A stretch of 64,000 nt of DNA, taken from Streptomyces sp. WZ-12. Its GTDB lineage: Bacteria; Actinomycetota; Actinomycetes; Streptomycetales; Streptomycetaceae. The DNA lies in contig NZ_CP118574.1 in the NCBI RefSeq assembly GCF_028898845.1, positions 1,240,001 to 1,304,000 of the forward strand, written 5' to 3'. This document shows positions 53,269 through 61,963 of the stretch, in pieces. Positions within the stretch are counted from its first letter, which is position 1. Each line of letters opens with the position of its first letter. Position numbers and translations under genes: made by a program. The notes beneath the pieces are model-generated. The model had not been told where the DNA came from, made no database searches, and saw only the letters and a program-made list of their open reading frames with translations.

Positions 53269-54287
53269 ACCGCACGACCCGCCTGACCGTGCTGCTGCTC
53301 GCGGTGGCGCTGCTGGGGACGGTCGGCACCGCGGCGGTGCTGCGGGCCGCCGACCGGTCCGCCGCGCGCGACCGGCAGCAGGCGGGCGGCCCGCCGGTCC
53401 GCGCCGGCGCGGTCACCCTCCGCCCGTCCGGCGGGCGGCAGTTGCTGGTGCGCAACCTGGCCTGGGGCCCGCACCGCGACGAGCTCGCCACGGTGCCGGC
53501 CGGCCGCCCCGACGGCCCGCGCACCGCCTCCGGCGTGCGGTGCCTGCGCTTCCACGCCGCCGCCGGCACCGGCATCTGCCTCCAGGCCGAGCGCGGCGCG
53601 CTGGCCGACAGCTACCGGGCGGTGGTGCTCGACGCCCACCTCCGCGAACGGCACCGCTTCCCCGCGCCCGGCATCCCCACCCGGGCCCGGGTCTCCCCCT
53701 CCGGCCACACGGTCGCCTGGACCGTCTTCGTCAGCGGCGACTCGTACGCGGGCACCGCCTTCTCCACCCGCACCGCGCTCGCCGACACCCGCACCTGGGC
53801 GCTGGACGACAACCTGGAGGAGTACGCCGTCATCAAGGACGGCCACCCGTACCACGCCTCGGACATCAACATCTGGGGCGTCACCTTCGCCGACGACACC
53901 CGCTTCTACGCCACCCTCGCCACCGCCGGCCACACCTACCTCGTCCGCGGCGACCGCACCGCCCGCACCCTCACCACCCTCCACCCCAACGTCGAATGCC
54001 CCTCGCTCTCCCCCGACGGCACCCGCGTCGCGTACAAGAAGCGCGTCCCCGGCGCCTCCCCGGACGCCCCCTGGCGGCTGTACGTCCTCGACCTCGCCAC
54101 CCTGCGGGAGACCGCCACCGCCGAGCGCCGCAACATCGACGACCAGGCCCTCTGGTCCGACGACCACACCCTCGTCTACGCGCTGCCCGGCGACTACGGC
54201 TCTGACCTGTGGACCGTCCCGGCCGACGGCACCGGCACCACCCGGCGGCTGATGACGTCGGCCCTCGCCCCCGCGTACGCGGGCTGA
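53265..54287 (+). CDS. Membrane-anchored beta-propeller (PD40/TolB-like) protein
   Basis: A 340-residue protein with an N-terminal TM anchor or signal (residues about 5-28) and an extracellular part with repeated PD40-like blades (ARVSPSGHTVAWTVFV, CPSLSPDGTRVAYKKR, QALWSDDHTLVYALPG). It is probably a beta-propeller scaffold. It is coupled by ATGA to the MFS gene and so belongs with the phosphatase/MFS operon. Function is unknown. GAAGGAGC precedes the ATG. Confidence 0.82.
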   Translation: MNRTTRLTVLLLAVALLGTVGTAAVLRAADRSAARDRQQAGGPPVRAGAVTLRPSGGRQLLVRNLAWGPHRDELATVPAGRPDGPRTASGVRCLRFHAAAGTGICLQAERGALADSYRAVVLDAHLRERHRFPAPGIPTRARVSPSGHTVAWTVFVSGDSYAGTAFSTRTALADTRTWALDDNLEEYAVIKDGHPYHASDINIWGVTFADDTRFYATLATAGHTYLVRGDRTARTLTTLHPNVECPSLSPDGTRVAYKKRVPGASPDAPWRLYVLDLATLRETATAERRNIDDQALWSDDHTLVYALPGDYGSDLWTVPADGTGTTRRLMTSALAPAYAG

Positions 54288-54291
54288 CCGG

Positions 54292-55224
54292 TCAACCCCG
54301 GCGCCGGGACCGGGTGCGCGGCGGCCGGGACAGCGGTTCCCCGCTCTGACCGGTCGCCAGATCGCGGGCGAGCGACACCTGGGAGAGCAGCACCGCGCCC
54401 CACAGGACGAGACCGACGCCCACCGCCTCCGGGATCAGCCACCAACCGGCCCGGACCCGCTCGTTGAAGAGCGTGACCCCCAGGGACAGGCTGATCAACG
54501 CGTCCCCCAGGGTGAGCACCGGCTGGGAGGCGGTCAACGGCCCGGACTGCATGGCGTTCTCCATCATGAAGAGGGCCACGACACCGCTGACCGCGAAGCC
54601 GTAGCTCTGCCAGGACGTGAAGAACTCGGCCGGCCCGCCGTGCTGCCAGCTGTGCGAGGCGTCCTTGAGCAGTGCGGCGGTGAGCGCGTAGCCGACCGCG
54701 GCGGCCGCCCCGAAGCAGGCGGCGCGGACGCTGCCGGCCCCGCGGCGCAGCCCCGCGCCGACCGTCAGGCAGATCACCGAGACGCAGGCGATCAGCGCGA
54801 GCACCCAACGGCTCAGCGGCGCGTAGTCACGGCCGCCCGTAGGCGCGGCGGCGCCCAGCGCCGTCGCCAGCCCCAGCACCATCAGCCCCACCCCGATCCA
54901 GCCCGCCGGGGAGATCCGCGCCGGCGTCGGCCCGCGCAGCAACACCCGGGCGATGAGCAGCGCCAACGGGAGCTCCAACACGAAGATCGGCTGGACCACC
55001 GACAGCGGGCCCAGCAGCAGCGCCAGGGCCTGGAAGGCGGCGGCCGGCAACACCATCAGCATCCCCGCGAGCCACACCGCGCGGTGCAACAGGTCGGCGA
55101 TCAGCCCGAACCGGAGCCGCGGGGAGACCGGCACGGTGCGCGCCGCGCGCCGCTGGAGCACGGTGGACAACGCGTTGCACCCCGCCGCGAGCACCGCGAA
55201 CACGACGGCCGCCCAGATGGCCAC
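54292..55224 (-). CDS. DMT-superfamily transporter-like membrane protein
   Basis: A 310-residue protein with about nine or ten TM segments in two halves (start AAVVFAVLAAGCNALSTVLQRRAAR, later GPLTASQPVLTLGDALISLSLG). The pattern fits the DMT superfamily, in particular the NIPA/EamA-like branch annotated in actinobacteria. The substrate is unknown. It is convergent with the propeller gene (5 bases apart) and stands alone. Confidence 0.8.
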   Translation of the reverse strand: MAIWAAVVFAVLAAGCNALSTVLQRRAARTVPVSPRLRFGLIADLLHRAVWLAGMLMVLPAAAFQALALLLGPLSVVQPIFVLELPLALLIARVLLRGPTPARISPAGWIGVGLMVLGLATALGAAAPTGGRDYAPLSRWVLALIACVSVICLTVGAGLRRGAGSVRAACFGAAAAVGYALTAALLKDASHSWQHGGPAEFFTSWQSYGFAVSGVVALFMMENAMQSGPLTASQPVLTLGDALISLSLGVTLFNERVRAGWWLIPEAVGVGLVLWGAVLLSQVSLARDLATGQSGEPLSRPPRTRSRRRG

Positions 55225-55381
55225 GCGCCCACCTCTCCCTCGCCCGACGTCGACTCGACGCTAACCGGAGCCGGGCCCGGCCGCCCGGCACGGACCTGCC
55301 GGGGCCCGCCGCTGTCGTTCGTCCGCGTGACCGCCCGGCGCGTCGCTTGGCCCCCCGCGGCCCGTCCCCCACCGTGAGACC

Positions 55382-55615
55382 GTGCGCCGCATCCCGCCCC
55401 TCCTCACCACCGCACTGGCCGCCGCCTCCTTCGCCGCCGCCGGTTGCACCGCCGCCCCGGACTCCCCGTCGACCCCCGGCCCCGGCGGTTCGTCCCGGCG
55501 CACGGTCGCGCCCGGCCGCCCCTCGCCGGTCCTGATGCCGTGGCCGTTCCGCGTCAACGCGGCCGAAGGGCCGCGGAGCTCCGCGAGCCGATGGGAGCAT
55601 GTGGCGATCGGCTAA
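55382..55615 (+). CDS. Small putative lipoprotein
   Basis: 77 residues from a GTG at 55382: basic start, hydrophobic stretch, and a lipobox AAAGC at about residues 18-22 (FAAAGCTAAPD), then a Pro/Ser-rich tail. Downstream the coding character is poor, so this may be a short lipoprotein or a chance frame. A cupin gene starts 26 bases later. I keep it with reservation. Confidence 0.4.
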   Translation: MRRIPPLLTTALAAASFAAAGCTAAPDSPSTPGPGGSSRRTVAPGRPSPVLMPWPFRVNAAEGPRSSASRWEHVAIG

Positions 55616-55640
55616 GCCCGTCGTCCCGAGGAGGAACGCC

Positions 55641-56150
55641 ATGACGGCGCCCGACCACGCCCTTCCGCCCGACCCGTCACCTGACGGCGCGACGCCGGGT
55701 GACGCCTTCCACCCGGACCTGACCGGCCACGCCGACCAGGACGGCCCCGCCCCGCTGCGGGCGCGGCTGCACCACGTCCGTGCCGACGCGCTCGACGGAG
55801 ACACCGCACAGACCGGCGGCATGCGGCGCTTCGCCGCGATCAGCGGGCAACGGGTCGGCTCGGAACGCATCTGGATGGGCCAGACGCATGTCGCTCCCGC
55901 GACCTCCTCCGCGAACCACCACCACGGCCACTCGGAAACGGCCATCCACGTCGTCCGGGGCCACCCGGAGTTCGTCTTCGCCGACGAGTCGGGCGAGGAG
56001 GTCCGCCTCCAAACCTCGCCCGGCGACTACGTCTTCGTCCCGCCGTACGTCCCGCACCGCGAGGAGAACCCTCACCCCGAGGAGGAGGCGGTGGTGGTCA
56101 TCGCGCGCAGCACGCAGGAGGCGATCGTCGTCAACCTGCCGACGCTGTAA
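55641..56150 (+). CDS. Cupin-domain protein
   Basis: A 169-residue single cupin. Motif 1 holds the metal ligands HHHGHSETAIHVVRGH, motif 2 is GDYVFVPPYVPHREENPHPEE. The fold is a metal-binding beta barrel found in dioxygenases, isomerases and sugar epimerases. The specific reaction is unknown. GAGGAACG precedes the ATG. The downstream boundary meets the second hairpin repeat, whose outer end may serve as its transcription terminator. Confidence 0.85.
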   Translation: MTAPDHALPPDPSPDGATPGDAFHPDLTGHADQDGPAPLRARLHHVRADALDGDTAQTGGMRRFAAISGQRVGSERIWMGQTHVAPATSSANHHHGHSETAIHVVRGHPEFVFADESGEEVRLQTSPGDYVFVPPYVPHREENPHPEEEAVVVIARSTQEAIVVNLPTL

Positions 56151-56151
56151 C

Positions 56152-56183
56152 GGCGCCGCACGTTTGTATTGGCGCCGCACGTT
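56152..56183. repeat. 13-base direct repeat at the edge of the hairpin element
   Basis: GGCGCCGCACGTT occurs at 56152-56164 and again at 56171-56183, separated by TGTATT. The second copy starts the hairpin element proper. This could be a duplication made when the element inserted, or slippage. It has no match at the right end. Confidence 0.5.
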
Positions 56184-56756
56184 GTTGGCTCTCCCGCCGT
56201 GGCACTTGCGACTCCGCTGCGCGGGGCTGTTGGCTGCGGTGACGGGCCTCCGGGGGCGGCATGCCAGACTGCTTCGCTCTACGTCTGGCACACCGCCCCC
56301 TCCGGCCCGTCCCCTCCCGTTGAGGGGTGGATTTCTCTAGTCGGGGGCTGATCACTGTGGTCCGCTGACGGTCACCGCCCGGGTGCTTGGGCCACCCGTT
56401 CCTCTGACGGTCACCACTCAACCCAACGGCCCGAGTTGACCCACCGGCAGGATGCGGCACCCACCGTTTTCACCCACCCCCAACGGGAGGGGACGGGCCG
56501 GAGGGGTGGGTGTGCAGGACGTAAAGCGAAGCAGTCCTGCACACCCACCCCGGAGGCCCGTCACCGCACCCAACAGCCCCGCGCAGCGGACAACAACCCA
56601 CCCGCCCCGCGCAGCGGAACGGCAGCGGACCGGCCCGCCGCAGGCGCCACGGCGGGACAGCCACCCACGTGGGCAGCAAGCCAAGCGCAGCGGATCGGCC
56701 CGCGCCGCAGGCGCAAAGAACAGCAACCCCCACGGCGGGGCAGCCGACAACGTGGG
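56171..56756. repeat. Composite inverted repeat with two giant hairpins, copy 2
   Basis: This fills the gap between the cupin gene and the convergent SDR gene and holds no gene. Hairpin C: imperfect 28-base arms 56241-56268 and 56284-56311 around CTGCTTCGCTCTACG. Hairpin D: arms 56492-56519 and 56535-56562 (three mismatches) around CGTAAAGCGAAGCAG. The core (GGCCCGAGTTGACCCACCGG at 56428) and the arm CAGCAACCCCCACGGCGGGG near 56721 match copy 1. The right arm is partly duplicated in tandem: GCCCCGCGCAGCGGA recurs near 56575 and 56604. Confidence 0.85.
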
Positions 56757-56759
56757 AGG

Positions 56760-57668
56760 TCACACCACTCCGTACGCCACCCGCACCGGCTCCGCCGCCG
56801 AGAGCAGGTCGCGGGTCGCGAGCCCCGCCTCCTCCGGGGTCCACCGTGCCCCCTTGTCCGCCGTCGGCCCGGGGCGCCAGCCTTCCATCACGGTGATGCG
56901 GCCCCCCTCGGCCTCGAAGACGCGTCCGGTGACGCCGGCGCTGTCGGCCGACGCGAGCCAGACGACGAGCGGGGAGACGTTCTCCGGGGCCATCGCGTCA
57001 AACGCGCCCTCGACGGGCGCCATCGCCGACGCGAACGTCCGCTCCGTCATGCGGGTGCGGGCCGCCGGCGCGAGGGCGTTGACGTGGACGCCGTAGCGGG
57101 CGAGTTCGGCGGCGGCGACCAGGGTCAGGCCGAGGATGCCGGCCTTGGCCGCGGAGTAGTTGGCCTGGCCGACGCTGCCCAACAGCCCGGCGCCGGAGCT
57201 GGTGTTGACGACCCGGGCATCGGGCGTGCGCCCCGCCTTGGACTCGGCGCGCCAATGCGCGGCGGCGTGCTTCAACGGGAGGAAGTGGCCCTTGAGATGG
57301 ACCCGCAGCACCGCGTCCCAGTCGTCCTCGGCGAGATTGACCAGCATCCGGTCGCGCAGGAAGCCGGCGTTGTTCACCAGGGCGTCCAGGCGGCCGAAGG
57401 CGTCCAGGGCGGTGGCGACGAGGGACGCGGCGCCCTCGTCGGTGGTGATGTCGCGGGTGTGCGCGACGGCCCGGCCGCCGTGCGCCCGGATCTCCTCGAC
57501 GACTTGTTGGGCGGGGCCGGCGGAGCCGCCGGCGCCGTCGGCCGCCACGCCCAGGTCGTTGACGACGACGGCGGCGCCCTCGGCGGCGAGCGCGCGGGCG
57601 TGGGCGCGACCCAGGCCGCGGCCGGCCCCGGTGACGGCGGCGACGCGTCCGGTGCAGATTCCGGTCAT
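56760..57668 (-). CDS. SDR oxidoreductase of the KstR2 block (Rv3548c-like)
   Basis: A 302-residue SDR: TGAGRGLGRAHA cofactor motif, NNAG, catalytic Ser (NTSSGAGLLG) and YSAAK. The N-terminal VVVNDLGVAADGAGGS loop is typical of the HSD17B4-like and Rv3548c-like branch. By position and strand it equals Rv3548c of M. tuberculosis, a member of the KstR2 regulon for steroid ring C/D degradation. It begins 1 base after the stop of the next SDR. Its substrate within the pathway is not known. Its stop lies 4 bases from the hairpin element. Confidence 0.82.
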   Translation of the reverse strand: MTGICTGRVAAVTGAGRGLGRAHARALAAEGAAVVVNDLGVAADGAGGSAGPAQQVVEEIRAHGGRAVAHTRDITTDEGAASLVATALDAFGRLDALVNNAGFLRDRMLVNLAEDDWDAVLRVHLKGHFLPLKHAAAHWRAESKAGRTPDARVVNTSSGAGLLGSVGQANYSAAKAGILGLTLVAAAELARYGVHVNALAPAARTRMTERTFASAMAPVEGAFDAMAPENVSPLVVWLASADSAGVTGRVFEAEGGRITVMEGWRPGPTADKGARWTPEEAGLATRDLLSAAEPVRVAYGVV

Positions 57669-57669
57669 C

Positions 57670-58455
57670 TCAAGGCTCCTTGGGGTGGTTGACGGTGGCG
57701 GCGTCGAGGAAGGCGGGGCGTTCCCCGCCGCCGTGGACGAGCAGGCTGGCGCCGCTGACGTAGCCGGCGCGGCCGGAGGCGAGGAAGACGCAGGCGTCGC
57801 CGATCTCGGCGGGTTCGGCGAGCCGGCCGAGCGGCACGGTGGCCTCGACCGCGGCGACGCCGGCGGCGTCCCCGTAGTGGCGGGCGGCCAGTTCGGTGCG
57901 GACCATGCCGAGGACGACGGTGTTGACGCGGACGTGCGGGGCCCATTCGACGGCCATCGAGCGGGCCAGGTTGTCCAGGCCGGCCTTGGCGGCGCCGTAG
58001 GCGGCGGTGCCGGGCGAGGGGCGGGTGCCGCTGACGCTGCCGATCATGATCACCGAGCCGCCGTCCGGCTGTGCGCGCATCACCTCGTACGCGGCGAGCG
58101 AGGCGGTCAGGGGGGCGGTCAGGTTGAGCTCGACGACCCTGGCGTGGCGTTCCGCGGTGGACTCGCCGAGGAGTCGGTAGGGGGTGCCGCCGGCGTTGTT
58201 GACCAGGCAGTCCAGGCGTCCGTGGGCGGCGACGGTACCGAAGAAGGCCCGGACCGCGTCGGGTTGGCGCAGGTCGAGGGGGTGGAAGCGGGCGGTGCGG
58301 CCGTCGGCGGCGATGGGGGTCTCCGGGGGGCGGCGGGCGCAGACGACGACCTCCGCGCCGGCCCGGAGGAACGCGCGGGCGATGCCGGCGCCGACGCCCC
58401 TGGTGCCGCCGGTGACGACGGCGACGCGTCCGGTCAGATCGAGGGTGAGGGACAA
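57670..58455 (-). CDS. SDR oxidoreductase of the KstR2 block (Rv3549c-like)
   Basis: A 261-residue SDR with TGGTRGVGAGIA, NNAG, catalytic Ser (SVSGTRPS) and YGAAK. It starts at TTG 58455 behind GGGAGG at good spacing. By order, strand and size it corresponds to Rv3549c. It reads divergently from echA20, with the KstR2-like operator between them, and forms a two-gene unit with the SDR that follows. Its precise step in ring degradation is unassigned. Confidence 0.82.
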   Translation of the reverse strand: MSLTLDLTGRVAVVTGGTRGVGAGIARAFLRAGAEVVVCARRPPETPIAADGRTARFHPLDLRQPDAVRAFFGTVAAHGRLDCLVNNAGGTPYRLLGESTAERHARVVELNLTAPLTASLAAYEVMRAQPDGGSVIMIGSVSGTRPSPGTAAYGAAKAGLDNLARSMAVEWAPHVRVNTVVLGMVRTELAARHYGDAAGVAAVEATVPLGRLAEPAEIGDACVFLASGRAGYVSGASLLVHGGGERPAFLDAATVNHPKEP

Positions 58456-58500
58456 CTGGTACCTCCCGCGGCGGGCGATCCGCTGCTAACTTCGCTACCT

Positions 58501-58514
58501 AACAAACGCTTGGT
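58501..58514. promoter_or_regulatory. KstR2-like operator
   Basis: AACAAACGCTTGGT matches the known mycobacterial KstR2 consensus AnCAAGnnCTTGnT with one mismatch (A for G at position 6). It sits in the 80-base gap between the divergent SDR and echA20 starts, where KstR2 would control both directions. The consensus is recalled from the literature on KstR2, not computed here. Confidence 0.7.
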
Positions 58515-58535
58515 GGAAAGGTAGCTGATCTGCCC

Positions 58536-59303
58536 ATGGGTGTCTCCACCTCCGCGCCCGACCACGGCGTCGCGGTCGTCACCGTCGACTTCCCGCCGGT
58601 CAACGCCCTGCCCGTACACGGCTGGTACGACCTCGCCGACGCGGTCCGGACCGCCGGTCGCGACCCCGCCGTCCGCTGTGTGCTGCTCACCGCCGCGGGG
58701 CGCGGGTTCAACGCCGGCGTCGACATCAAGGAGCTACAGCGGGACACCGCGACCGGCGGTCGCGGGGCGCTGCTCGGCGCCAACGGCGGCTGCGCCGAGG
58801 CGTTCGCCGCGGTCTACGACTGCGCGGTGCCGGTGGTCGCCGCCGTGCAGGGCTTCTGCCTGGGCGGCGGCATCGGCCTGGTCGGCAACGCCGATGCGAT
58901 CGTGGCGAGCGAGGACGCGACCTTCGGGCTACCGGAGTTGGACCGCGGCGCACTGGGCGCCGCCACCCACCTCGCCCGACTGGTGCCCCAACACCTCATG
59001 CGGGCGCTGTACTTCACCTCGCGGACGGCCACCGCGCACGAACTGCACGCGCACGGTTCGGTGTGGAGGGTGGTACCGAGGGGCGAACTGCCCGACGCCG
59101 CGATGGAGTTGGCCAGGGAGATCGCGCGCAAGGACGGCTATCTGCTGCGGCTCGCGAAGGCCGCCCTCAACGGCATCGACCCGGTCGACGTCCGTCGCAG
59201 CTACCGCTTCGAGCAGGGCTTCACCTTCGAGGCCAACCTCAGCGGGGTCGCGGACCGGGTCCGCGACGCCTTCGGCGCATCCGGCAAGGAGGCACGCTCA
59301 TGA
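58536..59303 (+). CDS. echA20: EchA20-type crotonase (ring-opening hydrolase)
   Basis: A 255-residue crotonase-fold enzyme: the AGRGFNAGVDIKELQ oxyanion block and CLGGGIGLVGNADAIVASEDATFGLPEL. By order it equals EchA20 (Rv3550), which in mycobacteria hydrolyses ring D of the bicyclic steroid intermediate HIEC-CoA. The context strongly favours this role over fatty-acid hydration. ATG at 58536. Its stop overlaps the ipdA start as ATGA. The gene follows directly on the KstR2-like operator. Confidence 0.9.
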   Translation: MGVSTSAPDHGVAVVTVDFPPVNALPVHGWYDLADAVRTAGRDPAVRCVLLTAAGRGFNAGVDIKELQRDTATGGRGALLGANGGCAEAFAAVYDCAVPVVAAVQGFCLGGGIGLVGNADAIVASEDATFGLPELDRGALGAATHLARLVPQHLMRALYFTSRTATAHELHAHGSVWRVVPRGELPDAAMELAREIARKDGYLLRLAKAALNGIDPVDVRRSYRFEQGFTFEANLSGVADRVRDAFGASGKEARS

Positions 59304-60139
59304 CCGACAAGACCATGGCCCCCGAGGACGTGGTGGCGCGCCTGCGCAGCGGCATGACCCTGGGCATCGGCGGCTGGGGCGCCCGCCGCAAGCCGATGGC
59401 GCTGGTGCGGGCGTTACTACGGTCCGACGTCACCGATCTGACCGTGATCTCCTACGGCGGGCCGGACGTCGGGCTGTTGGCGGCCGCGGGGAGGATCCGC
59501 AAGCTGGTCACCGCGTTCGTCACCCTCGACTCGATACCCCTGGAGCCGCACTTCCGCGCGGCCCGCCAGCGGGGCGCGTTCGCGCTGCGGGAGCTCGACG
59601 AGGCGATGTTCATGTGGGGACTGCACGCCGCCGCCAACCGGCTGCCGTTCCTCCCCGTCCGGGCCGGCCTGGGCTCGGACGTGATGCGGGTCAACCCCGA
59701 GCTGCGGACGGTCACTTCGCCGTACGAGGACGGCGAGACCTTCGTCGCCGCGCCAGCGCTGCGGATGGACGCGGCGCTGGTCCACGTCAACCGCGCCGAC
59801 CGGCTCGGCAACGGCCAATACCTGGGCCACGACCCGTACTTCGACGACCTGTTCTGCGAGGCGGCGGACAGCGCCTACGTCTCCTGCGAGCGACTGGTGG
59901 AGGACTTCGGCGCCGCCGCCCCGCAGACCCTGCTGATCAAACGCCATGCCGTCACCGGCGTCGTGGAGACCCCGCACGGCGCGCACTTCACCTCCTGCGC
60001 GCCGGACTACGACCGCGACGAGGCGTTCGTGAAGTTCTATGCGGCCACGCCCTGGCCGGAGTTCGCCGCGCGGTTCCTGCACGGGGACGAGAAGGGCTAC
60101 CAGTCGGCCGTCCAGACCTGGCACGAGGAGCAGCGATGA
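59300..60139 (+). CDS. ipdA: IpdA, alpha subunit of the ring-C opening CoA-ester hydrolase
   Basis: A 279-residue CoA-transferase family I alpha-type protein (LRSGMTLGIGGWGARRKP start). In mycobacteria IpdA with IpdB forms a heterodimer that opens the last steroid ring of COCHEA-CoA by hydrolysis, not CoA transfer. Position, strand and the overlapping ipdB gene support the assignment. Codon 39 is TTA (59414-59416) followed by CTA, which makes translation of this gene, and by coupling of ipdB and ipdC, a candidate for bldA control. It starts in the ATGA overlap with echA20. Confidence 0.92.
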   Translation: MTDKTMAPEDVVARLRSGMTLGIGGWGARRKPMALVRALLRSDVTDLTVISYGGPDVGLLAAAGRIRKLVTAFVTLDSIPLEPHFRAARQRGAFALRELDEAMFMWGLHAAANRLPFLPVRAGLGSDVMRVNPELRTVTSPYEDGETFVAAPALRMDAALVHVNRADRLGNGQYLGHDPYFDDLFCEAADSAYVSCERLVEDFGAAAPQTLLIKRHAVTGVVETPHGAHFTSCAPDYDRDEAFVKFYAATPWPEFAARFLHGDEKGYQSAVQTWHEEQR

Positions 60140-60864
60140 CCAGCCGCGCCGAATACGCCGTGCTCGCCTGCGCCGATGCCTGGCGCGACGACGGCGAGGT
60201 GCTCGCCAGCCCGATGGGCGCCGTCCCGTCCATCGGCGCCCGGCTCGCCAAGCGCACCTTCTCCCCCGACCTGCTGCTCACCGACGGCGAGGCGCTGTTG
60301 GTCGGCTTGGACGGGCGGGCCGAGGGCTGGCTGCCCTACCGTCAGCACCTGGCCATGGTCACCGGCGGCAAACGGCATGTGATGATGGGCGCCAGTCAGC
60401 TCGACCGGTTCGGCAACCAGAACATCTCCTGCATCGGTGACTGGGAACGACCCACCCGGCAACTGCTCGGCGTCCGCGGCGCGCCCGCCAACTCCCTCAA
60501 CAACCCGACGAGTTACTGGGTTCCCCGGCACTCCCGGCGGGTCTTCGTCGAGCGGGTGGACATGGTCTGCGGGGTCGGCTACGACAGTGCGGCCGCCGCC
60601 GGACCGTCCGCCACCCGCTACCACCGCATCCCGCGGGTGGTCAGCAACCTCGGCGTCTTCGACTTCGCCACCCCGGACCACTCGATGCGCCTGGCGTCGG
60701 TGCACCCCGGCGTCACCGTCGAGGAGGTGCTGGACGCCACCGGCTTCGAGCTGGCCCGCCCGGACGCGGTGCCGTACACCCGCGAACCGACCGCCGAGGA
60801 GCTGCGGTTGATCCGCGAGGTGATCGATCCGCAGGGGCTCCGCGACCGCGAGGTGCCGGCATGA
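60136..60864 (+). CDS. ipdB: IpdB, beta subunit of the ring-C opening CoA-ester hydrolase
   Basis: A 242-residue beta-type subunit with the family block VTGGKRHVMMGASQLDRFGNQNIS, the loop GVRGAPANSLNNPTSYW and HSRRVFVERVDMVCGVGY. It overlaps the ipdA stop and ipdC start by ATGA on both sides, as expected for a stoichiometric partner. Together with IpdA it hydrolyses the cyclic beta-keto CoA ester in ring C/D degradation (established for Mtb and Rhodococcus). Confidence 0.93.
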   Translation: MTSRAEYAVLACADAWRDDGEVLASPMGAVPSIGARLAKRTFSPDLLLTDGEALLVGLDGRAEGWLPYRQHLAMVTGGKRHVMMGASQLDRFGNQNISCIGDWERPTRQLLGVRGAPANSLNNPTSYWVPRHSRRVFVERVDMVCGVGYDSAAAAGPSATRYHRIPRVVSNLGVFDFATPDHSMRLASVHPGVTVEEVLDATGFELARPDAVPYTREPTAEELRLIREVIDPQGLRDREVPA

Positions 60865-61958
60865 CCGCCGAGGGCACCGCGACCACTGGGGCCGCCGCCA
60901 ACGAGACCCCCGTCCTCGCCACCGCGCTGACGAAGCTGGTCGGAGTGCGGCATCCCCTCGTGCAGACCGGGATGGGCTGGGTGGCCGGCCCCCGGCTGGT
61001 CTCCGCCGCCGCCAACGCGGGCGCGCTGGGCATCCTCGCCTCGGCGACCATGACCCCCGAGCAACTGCGGTCGGCGATCGGCGAGGTGGCCTCCCGTACG
61101 GACCGGCCGTTCGGGGTCAACCTCCGGGCGGACGCGGGCGATGCGGCCGAGCGGGTGCGGATCATCATCGACGGGGGCGTGCGCGTCGCCTCCTTCGCGC
61201 TCGCGCCGTCCCGGGAGCTGATCGCCCGCCTCAAGGACGCGGGGGTGGTGGTCATCCCGTCCATCGGCGCCCGGCGGCACGCCGAGAAGGTCGCGGCCTG
61301 GGGCGCCGACGCGGTGGTCGTCCAGGGCGGCGAGGGCGGCGGGCACACCGGGAGCGTGGCCACCACCGTGCTGCTCCCCCAGGTCGTGGACGCGGTCGAC
61401 ATCCCGGTGATCGCCGCGGGCGGGTTCTTCGACGGCCGGGGCCTGGTCGCCGCGCTCGCCTACGGGGCGGCCGGGATCGCCATGGGCACCCGCTTCCTGC
61501 TGACCTCGGACAGCACCGTGCCACCGGCCGTACAGGCCCGCTATCTGAAGGCGGCGGTCAAGGACGTCACCGTCACCACCAAGGTCGACGGACTGCCTCA
61601 CCGGATGCTGCGCAGCGAACTGGTCGCGTCCCTGGAGCGGTCCGGACGGGCCGCCACGCTGCTGACGGCGGTGCGGCACGCCGCGTCGTTCCGGAAGCTG
61701 TCCGGGCTGAGCTGGGCCCAACTGGTGCGCGACGGGCTGGCGATGAAGCACGGCCGGGAACTGACCTGGAGTCAGGTGCTGTTGGCGGCCAATGCTCCGA
61801 TGCTGCTCAAGGCGTCGATGGTGGACGGCCGCACGGACCTCGGCGTGATGGCCTCCGGCCAGGTCGCCGGGCTGATCGAGGACCTCCCGTCGTGCGCCGA
61901 ACTGGTCGACCGGATCATGGCCGAGGCGCACCGGACGGTGGCGGCTCTTCCCCACTGA
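60861..61958 (+). CDS. ipdC: IpdC, nitronate-monooxygenase-like FMN enzyme
   Basis: A 365-residue TIM-barrel flavoprotein of the 2-nitropropane dioxygenase type: HPLVQTGMGWVAGPRLVSAA, VVQGGEGGGHTG, the FMN phosphate block AAGGFFDGRGLVAALAYGAAGIAMGTRFLLTSD. In the KstR2 regulon the orthologue IpdC (Rv3553) is required for ring C/D catabolism and may act as a CoA-ester reductase or isomerase. It is the last gene of the ATGA-chained operon. Confidence 0.9.
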   Translation: MTAEGTATTGAAANETPVLATALTKLVGVRHPLVQTGMGWVAGPRLVSAAANAGALGILASATMTPEQLRSAIGEVASRTDRPFGVNLRADAGDAAERVRIIIDGGVRVASFALAPSRELIARLKDAGVVVIPSIGARRHAEKVAAWGADAVVVQGGEGGGHTGSVATTVLLPQVVDAVDIPVIAAGGFFDGRGLVAALAYGAAGIAMGTRFLLTSDSTVPPAVQARYLKAAVKDVTVTTKVDGLPHRMLRSELVASLERSGRAATLLTAVRHAASFRKLSGLSWAQLVRDGLAMKHGRELTWSQVLLAANAPMLLKASMVDGRTDLGVMASGQVAGLIEDLPSCAELVDRIMAEAHRTVAALPH

Positions 61959-61963
61959 CCGCC

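Noticed and set aside
59300..60864. Annotation of ipdA and ipdB as ordinary 3-oxoacid CoA-transferase subunits
   Set aside because: The gene order and overlaps match the KstR2 regulon, in which these subunits are a ring-opening hydrolase.
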